Below, one piece after another: positions 50,201 through 61,087 of a stretch of 64,000 bases of DNA. This DNA is from Rhopalosiphum padi (lineage: Eukaryota; Arthropoda; Insecta; Hemiptera; Aphididae): the NCBI RefSeq assembly GCF_020882245.1, contig NC_083597.1, positions 12,744,581 through 12,808,580 on the forward strand. The letters run 5' to 3'. Numbering within the stretch: the first letter of the stretch is position 1; every line of letters begins with the position of its first letter. The notes under the pieces were generated by a model. That model did no database searches. It saw nothing but the letters and a program-made list of their open reading frames with translations, and had not been told where the DNA came from. Both the position numbers and the translations under genes were made by a program.

Positions 50201-52491
50201 TTTTGTGTAAATATCCTTTGCTTGACTTTAAAGAAGAATCTAAAGTTCCAGTATTAATGGGAATGACTTCTGGAGAGGGTGGTATTTTTGCTTCTCGTGA
50301 GTAATATATATTTTATATCGACAATAATGATGGTATATGGTAATAAAATAATAATAAATAACATATTCTATATAAATAAAGTGATAGAAGTCTGCGGTTA
50401 TGCGTGTATTATGCAAAAACTATAGGATAGATTTTGATAATTTGTTTAAAATTTTATTTCTTAGATACTTGGTCTTAATCTAAAAAATAAATTATTATGA
50501 TATCTTCATTTATTATAAAGTTATTAAAGTTTAATAGTTTAAGTTTTTTTCCTTTATCTATAAATTTATTTTTTTTTATTAAATAATACATTTTTTGTTA
50601 ATAATGAACCTAACTTTGATAACATTAATGAAAAATAACACTTATAAATTAGTAGTTAGGATATTGATGACTTTTGCATTTTTTTTTTTTTGATTCTATA
50701 CAATGCTAACTTAGCTAAACATTTGTTTTATGCTTTCTTTATTCAGATTATTCTAATTTTATTTTGCATTTATTTTGCATTTTTAGGCAATTTTTTGTTT
50801 TTTTAACATTTTTAAGTAATTTTTTTATATTTTGGGTAATTTTGTAATTTTTGTATAATGTGGGGGCATATTTTAGATTTTTAAGAAAACGTGTATAATA
50901 TTTAAAAAAATAATTTTAATATTATTATTGTGGGGTTTTTGTTGTGATTAAATTTATCGCGTACCGATAAGATTTACTGTTCGAGTGTTATAATTTGATA
51001 AAACAAGTGCTCTTTCAGACATACACCGATCATACACGCTTATCGAGTATTATATTTATAAATTGTATGAAATAAAAATGTATATTATTGTTTATTAATA
51101 TTATAATTCATGTTTTAAATAACCTAATCTCATTATCACACCTATATCTCTAATAAAAATTATTATGCATAAAATATTTTTTTCACTTATCTAATTAGAT
51201 TTTTTAGATCATTTTTAAGTTTTTAGGGCATTTTTGTGTGTTTTTTTAGGTCATCAACATCCTAACTTTATAAATTAGTATTTAAGTTAATATATTATGT
51301 AAAGTTGATATAAGTAGGAAATATAAATGAGATTTGTGTTACATACAACTAAACTAGGTATTTTTGGACGCCTCATGTATCGACAAACATTAAGTGATTG
51401 AGATTATTTGAAATGCCACCAAACGTAAAAATAAATTTCTTCTTTAAAGATAAGTTAAAGTTATTTTTTATACATAGACATATAGTTATAATCTGGTATT
51501 GTTTATTATTTTAGAACGATCAGTATTTGCTCATAAAAACAAACAAAATAAAATAAAATCTTTTTTTTTTTTTTAGGAATGTATAATGAAACTGATCTTG
51601 TGTATACAGAGTTCTTAGGCGATTTTGATCATTACATATCGTCATTGTTTCATTATAGATATACGACAATGTATACAGATATTTCAGTAATTGGGGATAA
51701 GATATTTGAACGATACTTTCCTGACGGTACTTTTGAAGACCCATTGAATGCTGTTAAAGTAAGTACTGAATGTTGTGTCAAATAATAAAAATATTTTAAA
51801 TCATTAAAATTAATATTTTATATATAATGATCAGTTACAGCATTGAATGTATTATTTTAACGCTATTTAGTATCTATTCTGTTAACATAATATTAAACAA
51901 CAGTCGTGTTGTAGTTTGTAAACACAAAAAGTTATAAAATTAATTGATTTAAAATCATATTTTTTTAGATGTTTTCAGGTGGATTAATTTTACATGGTGT
52001 TTTCAAAATGGCAGTTGAGCTGTCATCACCAGTTTATTATTACATATATGATCATTTGAATTATGTATCATTTAATTCGTTTTATGGACCATATCCATTT
52101 CCGAAAAAACTAGGTGTAACGCATGCTGATGATACCACTAGTCTATTTTTAAGAGCAGGACTGGAAGAATTACAAGGAGAGGACCTCAGTGTTTCAATAC
52201 TGATGGTTGATATATGGACAAATTTTGCTACCAAAGAGTACGCGTTATCGTTATTATTTTTGTATCGATAAATAAATACATCATTCAATTGATTTAATGC
52301 AGATTATCTTTTTTTTATTTAGCGTTCTCACTATTGATGGCACCAATAAAGGAGAAAAATGGCCAACATTTAATACCAATAAATATGAATTTGTTTTAAT
52401 CAATTCTAGTCGTCCTATAATATGTGAGAGACCGTACGTAGAAGAGTACGAATTTTGGAATGATTTGCCACTATTGTCTGGATTGAATTAG
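47240..52491 (+). CDS. Type-B carboxylesterase, E4/FE4-like, with altered active-site surroundings (copy 1)
   Basis: Exons: 47240-47419, 47932-48081, 48192-48351, 49183-49359, 49817-50010, 50131-50296, 51577-51758, 51969-52237, 52323-52491 (TAG); 1647 nt, 548 aa. The ATG follows acceptor TTTCAG plus TCAAGT, so a leader intron exists. Residues 1-16 (MKIFGIFTLLFGLVHG) are a signal peptide. Conserved blocks: FNAFQGIPYAKPP, EDCLYLNVYTPK, GNYGMKDQVLALKWV. The triad is present: Ser209 in GRSAG, Glu336 in SGEGGIF, His455 in GVTHADD. Such secreted esterases hydrolyse ester substrates and in aphids can sequester insecticides. Oddities against the sister gene: GRSAG for GQSAG, three residues missing just after it, and IAVGG for IAGGG in the oxyanion loop. 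Introns 3, 4 and 6 carry insertions. No frame break, so it may be a divergent or non-catalytic family member rather than a pseudogene. Confidence 0.88.
48390..49060. mobile_element. Insertion-like sequence in intron 3 of esterase copy 1
   Basis: Intron 3 is 831 bases here but only 71 in the sister gene, so most of it arrived after duplication. It begins near CTTAAGAGGACTTCGTAACC with a GC-richer patch (CGTTTGCGTTGTCTTC, TTGCGTTACGCG) unlike the rest of the intron. Borders are approximate and no TIR was resolved. Confidence 0.4.
49406..49774. mobile_element. TIR element in intron 4 of esterase copy 1
   Basis: Starts CAATGCCGGATTTA and ends TAAGTCCGGCATTG, a 14-bp inverted pair with one mismatch, enclosing 369 bp. 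Intron 4 is 457 bases here and 63 in the sister gene. The insertion begins only about 46 bases after the exon 4 donor and accounts for an ORF that reads through the donor. No clear target duplication. Confidence 0.55.
50654..51267. mobile_element. TIR element with 12-bp target duplication in intron 6 of esterase copy 1
   Basis: Opens AGTTAGGATATTGATGAC and closes GTCATCAACATCCTAACT, an 18-bp inverted repeat with one mismatch. TTATAAATTAGT occurs immediately on both sides (50642-50653 and 51268-51279). The 614-bp body has no ORF but carries repeated subterminal words of the form TTTTTAGG(C/G)(A/C)ATTTTT. Intron 6 is 1280 bases here and 161 in the sister gene, so the insertion is younger than the duplication. 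Confidence 0.75.
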
Positions 52492-52555
52492 TTTTAGTAA
52501 AAACATAATAATTATGTATTTGTAAAAATATAAAATAATGTATACATTTTAGTAA

Positions 52556-52561
52556 AATAAA
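52556..52561 (+). promoter_or_regulatory. Candidate polyadenylation signal of esterase copy 1
   Basis: AATAAA 65 bases after the stop codon. Confidence 0.5.
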
Positions 52562-55340
52562 TTTTTTGTAACAGCTTATAATTTATACATATATATTGAT
52601 TGATTTAAGTTTCACTACACTAACTAATTTAAGAGATAACACAAAATATAATAAAACTATTTCCAAAACTTTAAATGCTATTTTAACAATTTTCGAATAT
52701 TTTATTTTACATACAATTTGTCATATTTTAAAATGTTTTAATTTGGACGTTTAAGATTTACACATTGAAATATAGGTAGTTAGTAATATTTACTTAAGTG
52801 GTCATAAATTTATATATTATTACATCATTGTCATACGAAGGAAATTAAAATTTAGGCGCAAAAAAATGTACCAGTTTTAAAAATGTATTTTATATTCAAA
52901 TTGATTTATTAAAATATTAAATGTATTATGTAATGAGTGGGTGTGAGATAACTTTATAGCTTGGTAACCATACCCATGTGTAAATAATATGAAAGTATTG
53001 AACATATTATACTACAGTTGCAAATGTAAACAGGGACTGACTGGGCCGCTGTGCTATTGTACATCTGCACAGCAGGTCGGCACAAAATAACCCGACGTGT
53101 ATTGTGTTGCTGAAATACAATATTTACTACTATATAGACCCACCTAAATAATAATTAATATAATATATTATTAGTGTATTAGATTTAATTTTATACATGT
53201 AATACTTTTTATACTCTGCAGTGTATCACGTAACACACTATCGTGTAAGTCTGTTCAGGTCGAATTTTACTCGTTAGTCGTTATAAATTAGTGAATTCGC
53301 ATACTATAATTACTATTTACTTGAAGTATTTAATATTATTTAACAAATCAGACTCTACAATATTTTTATGATGTTTCTTCATTGAAAAAAACACAGCACT
53401 CCCCACCTCCAGAATTAGGACTCTTATTTACATAATAGTAATAATGTTTCGAAATTTTTGTCCGTCAATAAGTAATTTGTTGTTTGGGTAAAATTGTGCG
53501 ATCCGGCTGTTCTGTAAATAATTAAGATATATGTTAAATAATAATAATTAAAATATGCACACTAAAAGTCTTTAGTGGAGCTCCTGACCCCTCTAAAAAA
53601 TAATAGTAAAAAAATTGATTGCAATACGAACGGAATTATTTTTATAACGTTACTACATTGACAACAATTACTAGGTTGTAGTCTAGGCACTAGTTACGTA
53701 TGCAAAGTGGCAAAGTAGCCTAGTACTCTGCAAAAACAATATCGTTTGAAGACCTAACCTCCCACATTTTACAATCATCTTAGGGAAGGAAAACTGCTTT
53801 AATTTTTAAAAAAAAGTCACCTCATTAGAACCACCCAGTATTTGATCAGACGTCTGACGCGGAATAAATATGTTGCTTATAAAAAAATTTTAAAATGTAT
53901 TAATTTTTATATTCAAAATCCAAAATTTATAGAAATAGCTTGGAGTTCACAGAAACATTTAAAATTCTATGGCAAAATTAAATTTTTGACCATTTAATAC
54001 ATCAACAATGATTTTTTTTATACTTCTCCATTTGTTGTTTTCCAAGTTAAATATTTTTTTACTAAAATTGTTTGTTAAATTTGTTATGCTTACTTTGTTT
54101 CACAGAAATTCATCGATCAATGGAATTTTGTAAATGAGAAGGTTAAAGACTCTAATACTTCATATATTTTAGTACCTTTCGTTAAGTCAAATCCTTAGTT
54201 GATTTCTGGCCTTCTGGGATTGGGTCACATACCACTGGAAACGATTAAAATTACTGAACATAGATTCTTCTAAATTAGGAAATGTTTGGCCGTAACTTCA
54301 TAAATCATTATCTAAAGTCTCAATTTGGACTTTGGTGTCATCTTTGTTAAATAATAATATGATGGCGTCGGCGATAGGATTGATGAAAGTCTATGATAAA
54401 AACAAATAAAATTATAATTAGTGTATAGATCTTTATATTATGTATAATAATTACAGTATTGTATTTGTTAGATATTATTTAAGTAAAAAAAAACCAAAAT
54501 AACCTTATATAATCAGTCTCTTTTGCACATAGATCATGTCGTATTTTTAAAAGTATCCATGTTGTTTAAGTGCACAAAAAAATGAGAAATAATAGAAGAA
54601 TGTTTACTATGTTCATTTTTGAAAACAACTTTGAAATGTGGGTTTCAAATGATTTGGCACTCAAATGTCTAAAGGTCTTCAAATGTTAAATTTTCAATGT
54701 GTAAAATAATAAATAAAGTAATATACTGAAATTGTCGTGCCTATGACATTTTCCGAAAAAATGTACGCATCTTTTATATAAATGTAGGTATGTTGTACGT
54801 AAACAATACATTTAATTCATTTTGCATAATTTCAAGCAAAAAATCATAAAGCGTTTTGACAGAGGTGATAGTAGGCAGCATCAATGGTGATTACTGATGA
54901 CAGGATCATTACAAATATATTACTGCAATTCTAATGAAAATTGAAATACATTGTTGAAGGTGTACACGGAAGAGTTTTAGGAGACCTCTACAAGTACACA
55001 TGTACCATTTTTGTATTTCTGTTTTAAACGAATTTGTTTTACATATTTTTTTTTGGTATTTTGATTGAAAAAAAATAATTTTAATATTTATTATAGTTTG
55101 TGTCTTTAAGTTGTTTAAGATTGTTCCCTGTTCTTATAATATTTCAGTGTAAAAAATAAAATATAAAATATAATTTGATTTTCTACAGTAAGTTAGTTAG
55201 TAAGTTCTATCGTTTAGTCAATCATGTTTAACTGTTTAAGCTCAATAACTATTTTTATATTACATATAATTTAAATTTATTACCCGTATTTCATATATGT
55301 TTACCTTTTAACCTTAAGTTTGCCCAAATTAGTTGGTTTT
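52562..55340. other. Intergenic, repeat-rich
   Basis: GC-richer fragments (about 53035-53100, 53395-53420) and a stretch at 54100-54720 whose minus strand has broken, protein-like segments. These look like old transposon debris, but no family could be named and no intact gene is present. Confidence 0.35.
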
Positions 55341-55349
55341 TTTAGTGAT

Positions 55350-58173
55350 AAGCTGATAAAAATATTTGACCTGAGTCGGCAATAAAAAAACTACTCTATA
55401 TATCTACATATCAACTATTATATCGTTCATTGCTGACATTGTAATATATTTGGACTATAACTCAATTTATTATTAGTGTTTTTCTCATATTGGTTCCATT
55501 TCAAAGTGATCAAAGTGATTAACCTAATACATCGGCGCCCGCAGGAAATTTATCAGGGACGGGCGTCGGGCATAATGAAATCAAACACCAAAAAACACAT
55601 TAAAAAATGTTTATTCTTTGTAAACTACAAAATATATTAGAATTATATGAAATAAAATACTAACCCCACACACTAAAGTAAAAATATGGATGAAATGTTT
55701 ATAGATCAAAATAAAAGTTAAAATGTTCAACATTCTATTTGAATTTCAGAGGGGGAGGGGCAATGCCCCGTTTTGCCCCCCTCCGGGCACCCATGACCTA
55801 TTATGTTATTTTCATAAAAATAAAATATTTAAGCACTGTACTTATTGTAAATATCTTAATTATTCAACTAAGAATTTGTTGAATTGACTATGTTGTGTTA
55901 AAATATTAGTGTTGTATTATATTAAAATATATTCAAATTGTGTTATCGTGTATCAGTTTATTTGATTTCTGTCTCATAAATTTATATGATTCGATCTTAG
56001 AAAATATTGGTAAATGACTAAGTTAAATAATAAAAAAAAATAAAAATTATAAATAAATATATACATTATACATTGTATATTATAATTTATTTTTATAAAC
56101 TGTATGTTCAATTATTATCAGGACATTTCTTTATTTTTATTGCAAACTATATAAGCGTTTAAATTTTGAATTTTAAAAAATCTTATAGTAAGAAATTTAT
56201 AAAAATTTTTCTTATTATATCCAAGATTTGAAAATGTACTATGTGATTCCTTATAAGTAACCTATATCGAAACAAAATAATTTAATTGTTTATGAACTTT
56301 GAAGTTATACATTTTATGACATTGCATAGGTATTCACCCGTAAAAACTATTTATCAATAAATATTAGACATTTTCACTAAATATTTATATAATGATTTTC
56401 TATCCGTGCTAAAATTTAGACTTTTTTAAGTTATTAATAAATATGTAAAATTTTTCATTCATAGATTCTGAGTGGAGTAATGAAAGTATTGATTTTTTAT
56501 GATGTGTTTCTTTTTTTTTATGTATATGCACGGTAATTTGTCTATAAAATGCTTCGATTTTCAAAAATGGGTTTTGGATAACAAATTAGATCTAGTTTGT
56601 ACTTTAAAGAAGGCAATTTTAAGAATTCCCAGTACTTATGTTTATAATTGGAAATAACAAACAAAAAATTAAGGAAAATGTGAATTTAAACGTAAATCCA
56701 ATTGTATTAGTAAACACTTAACATTTTTATTTAATGTTGATATTACAATTTTCATTATAAGATACAAATTTTAACATTCTTTAATTATTCTTCTTGAGTT
56801 ATTTATAGGTATTGGAAATTTTATTTACTCAGTAGATTATCAATAATCAATTTAATTTAATTAGGTAATATAAAAACATGCCTATAATTTTCCGGTAACG
56901 ACATTGTATTATGTAACGTGTAAAGTAGGTACATTATGTTAAATAAAGTTCACGAAAGATAAATTTACTTTCAAAATAGTAATGCATATTGTATACATTT
57001 TATAGGTAGTGATATAATTAATATTAAACATGACCTGTGACATTCCGATAAAGAACTGTGCGAGATACTGAGCGAAATGTTAATCAAAATTTGGTAATTT
57101 ATCATACATATTTTGATTTAGTAGAAAATTGAGTATATATGTATGATAAATTACCAAATTTTGATTAACATTTCGCTCAGTATCTCGCACAGTTCTTTAT
57201 CGGAATGTCACAGGTCATGTTTAATATTAATTATATCACTACCTATAAAATGTATACAATATGCATTACTATTTTGAAAGTAAATTTATCTTTCGTGAAC
57301 TTTATTTAACATAATGTACCTACTTTACACGTTACATAATACAATGTCGTTACCGGAAAATTATAGGCATGTTTTTATATTACCTAATTAAATTAAATTG
57401 ATTATTGATAATCTACTGAGTAAATAAAATTTCCAATACCTATAAATAACTCAAGAAGAATAATTAAAGAATGTTAAAATTTGTATCTTATAATGAAAAT
57501 TGTAATATCAACATTAAATAAAAATGTTAAGTGTTTACTAATACAATTGGATTTACGTTTAAATTCACATTTTCCTTAATTTTTTGTTTGTTATTTCCAA
57601 TTATAAACATAAGTACTAGGAATTCTTAAAATTGCCTTCTTTAAAGTACAAACTAGATCTAATTTGTTATCCAAAACCCATTTTTGAAAATCGAAGCATT
57701 TTATAGACAAATTACCGTGCATATACATAAAAAAAAGAAACACATCATAAAAAATCAATACTTTCAAATTTGACAAATACTTGACATCCAAACAAACACG
57801 TTAAAAATAATAATATTTGGAATTATAAATTATAGTATTATTTGATACTATATTAACATGTGTTATTATTTAATCGAAAATAAAGATTATGGATATATAT
57901 TTGTTATTAATGTTATTATAATATAATACTTATTAAAACAAAAATTTATAATATTATTTTTTAATATTGTTTATACTATCTAGTTAATACTTATAAGTTA
58001 TCATTACATAATTACATTTAATAACTAGAGTTAATACCAGGTACCAAAAAATTAAAGTCACTATTATTAAATTAAACATTTTTTGTAATAAATGAATAGG
58101 TAATTAAAGAAATACCATTATGATATATATTTTTATTTCAAATAATCAATATAAAAATATTTTTTATTTTTAG
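55350..58173 (+). other. Upstream and intron-like remains of a decayed esterase copy, interrupted by a palindrome
   Basis: The stretch 55350-55990 resembles 58412-58760, the region upstream of esterase copy 2: TTGACC(T/C)GA(G/A)TC, then CATTGCTGA, then TATTAGT...TATTGGTT, then TTTATTTGATTT with GTCATA. After the palindrome, 57850-58170 resembles 59390-59752: TATTTAATCGAAAATA, then GTTATCA...TTTAATAACTA. The order therefore mirrors the leader region and leader intron of a functional copy. A GC-rich insertion (GGGGGAGGGGCAATGCCCCG) lies at about 55530-55800 within it. Confidence 0.5.
56482..57765. repeat. Near-perfect 1.28-kb palindrome
   Basis: Left arm 56482-57110, right arm 57138-57765, loop 27 bases. 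Read against each other, the arms show only one substitution (CCCAG against CCTAG near 56629/57618) and one length difference in a T/A run (9 against 8). The outer part of each arm belongs to the interspersed repeat also seen at 28.84 kb; the inner part is unique-looking. The ORF at 57591-57791 is just arm sequence. Confidence 0.92.
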
Positions 58174-58282
58174 TTACGTTTCGAATTTGTATTTGGTGCA
58201 GATTATGTGATACAATTATACCAAGGAGAGTGGATTGGTGGTAATTCAAGATCAAAAATGGACAATCAAAGTTTTAAATATT
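58174..58282 (+). pseudogene. Truncated exon 1 of a third carboxylesterase copy
   Basis: The sequence reads EFVFGADYVIQLYQGEWIGG, against GFVFGADEVIQLDQGKLIGG in exon 1 of the downstream gene, and nucleotide similarity continues through AAATGGACAATCAAAG. The start codon and the first part of the signal-peptide coding sequence are missing, no donor is found and no later exons follow. It is therefore a dead fragment. Its flank (57850-58170) also matches the flank of the intact copy, which shows duplication of a genomic segment rather than retroposition. Confidence 0.85.
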
Positions 58283-59758
58283 TATTTTTGATCTTAACTA
58301 ATTAAAATTTATTATATTTATTATATAACTTCACCTTTTAACTCAAATATTTTGATGAATTGTTGTGATAAAGGTATTAGTTTTACAGCATTGAAAAAAA
58401 TAAAAATAAAAATTGACCCGAATCAATAAGTAATTACTATCAACATGATACCCATCGTCGATTGCTGATTTTATTATGAAGAGGGACTATTAATCAAAAT
58501 TATTTATTAGTATTTTATTCAATATTGGTTTAATTTTTATATAAATACTTTACCGAAAGCTATTTATATAGTACATATCAACTTCATGTCGAGTCTATTA
58601 ATTTAATTTTATAAATATTTTTTCTTAATTTTTTGATCACTTCTTTTGAATACTTAGGTATAGTATTTTATTTTATTTTTTGTTATGTATATTCATATTT
58701 TTTGTGCTATTATATTTCAATTTATTTGATTTTCGTGTCATAGAATATTGCTTTGTCTTGAAAATATTACTCCCAAGTGATAGCCCTTGAAGTAAGTCAT
58801 ATGTATCTATAATGTATCATAAGAATACAATATCAAGGTTGTTATAGTATAGAAGACAGTTTACATAGTGTTTATAAATTGCAAATTGGATTATTTATAA
58901 AAATAACCAGGTTAAATATTAGTTCTACACAGAATTTTTTGTCTTTAAATTTATTTTTATTTGTTAGGGAATTATAATTATGAAACTTATGTTGCACTAT
59001 AAATATTGTTATATAATTCGACATTTCAATTTAAGAAACATAGCAAATTATGTTACTAACATTTTAACTTTAGTTTATATTTAAACCATTGATTCGTACA
59101 AAATTAGAGAAATAAAAAAATTAATTTTGTGTACATAAAAAGTACTTATTAATTTTTAATAATTTATATTAATTTTACTATTTTTAGTATCTGTTATTTT
59201 GTTGTTATACTTGTCAAATAAAATTGGATACGCAAATTTAATTTAGTAATTCAATTATTTTTATTAGTAATCAAAGGTAGGTTGAACTCATTTTTAGTAG
59301 TAGAATATTAAAGGTATAAAGTATGTTTTTCGAAAATAGCCATCTCAACACCTAACACAAGTAATATTGTTTGATACTGATCAGTGTTATTCTGTGCTAC
59401 TATTTAATCGAAAATATAGATTATGTTGATATATTTGTTATTTATTATACTAAATACAACAGAAATTAATATAGTTTAAATTATTTATAATTTAAATTTA
59501 GGAGTGATAAAATTTTAAAGTTATAAAAGAGTTTTGCTTATTTTTATAACATTGTTTATACTTTCTACTTTCTAGCGAATACTTATCAGTTATCACCACA
59601 TTTAATAACTATAGAGTTAACATAAGATACCAAAGAATTAATACTACAAATCTCTATAATTCAAATAGAAATTATCTGTTAAAAATAAATTAATAACTAA
59701 ACAGAAACTTTTATTATTTTGTTATTTTTTATTATAAATATTTTTATTTCAGATTAAT

Positions 59759-61055
59759 ATGGAAATATTTCTTATTTTTACGTTACTTTTCGGATTTGTA
59801 TTTGGCGCAGATGAAGTGATACAATTAGACCAAGGGAAGTTGATTGGTGGTACTTTAATAACAAGAAATGGACGACAATTCAAAGCGTTTCAGGGAATAC
59901 CTTATGGTAAATCACCAACTGGTGATCTTAGGTTTAAGGTAAATCAAACAAAATATAATTGTGATTCGTTGTAAATAAAAAGAATAAAATATATGAAAAT
60001 GTTTATTCACGATATAATCAATTAACATTTCCTAGTGATTGAGACTTGACGCTTATACTCACTATTACTTTACTAAACTTCCTACAGTTGTAGTATCGAA
60101 ATAATCAAATATTCTTATATTTAATTAAAATTTTTGTTATTAGGACCCAGTACCAGCAGAACCGTGGATAGGCGTATTAAATGCTACTACTGAGCCACAA
60201 GTATGTATCCAGAGGAATTTGTTTTATTATCAACAAGTGGACGTTCTAGTCGGTTCAGAGGACTGTCTATATTTGAATGTGTATACTCCAAAAGTAATCA
60301 AATAGTTTAAAATATTGAAATTGCAAAAATATTATTAATAATAAATATTATAATGTTTATAGATTCCAAAAAAGGGTGATAGAGAATTGCTTCCAGTTAT
60401 GGTTTGGATTGCTGGTGGTGGTTATTTTGCGGGTTCAGGAGGTATAAGTTTATACGGTCCTCAATATTTGTTAGACAAGGATATACTTCTAGTTACTATG
60501 AATTACAGACTTGGAATTCTAGGTAAAATTGTTTATTATTAAGTAACTGTTATGATATTATATATTAAATATATTTGTGATTAATATTTTTAGGGTTTTT
60601 AAGTACTGAGGACGATGATTTGCCTGGTAATTATGGTATGAAAGACCAAGTCTTATCTCTAAAATGGGTACAAAAAAATATCGAGAAATTTGGCGGAGAC
60701 CCAACAAAAGTTACAATATTTGGACAAAGTGCTGGAAGTGCTTCTGTTGGTTTACATTTGTTATCTCCAATGAGCAAAGGTTAATTATATAAGCATATTA
60801 TAAGATCAAATTAAACTAAATTTTAAATCATTTATGTTGTAGGGCTGTTTCACAAAGCAATCATGGAAAGTGCATCACCATTAAATCTTTGGGGTGTAAC
60901 TCCGCCGGGATATGCTAAACGAAGAGCTTCAGCTGTTTCCACTATTACTGGATGCCCTAAAGAGCCAAAACAAATGATTAAATGTTTGAAAGAAGTACCT
61001 GCAAAAGTGTTGGTGAACATTTATAACAACTTTTTTGTAAGCATATATATAATTG

Positions 61056-61087
<32 letters not shown>

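Noticed and set aside
54100..54720. Minus-strand protein-like pieces resembling a broken transposase
   Set aside because: Too many stops and no recognisable motif; left as unresolved repeat debris.
57591..57791. 66-codon minus-strand ORF
   Set aside because: It lies in one palindrome arm and is mirrored in the other; no family recognised.
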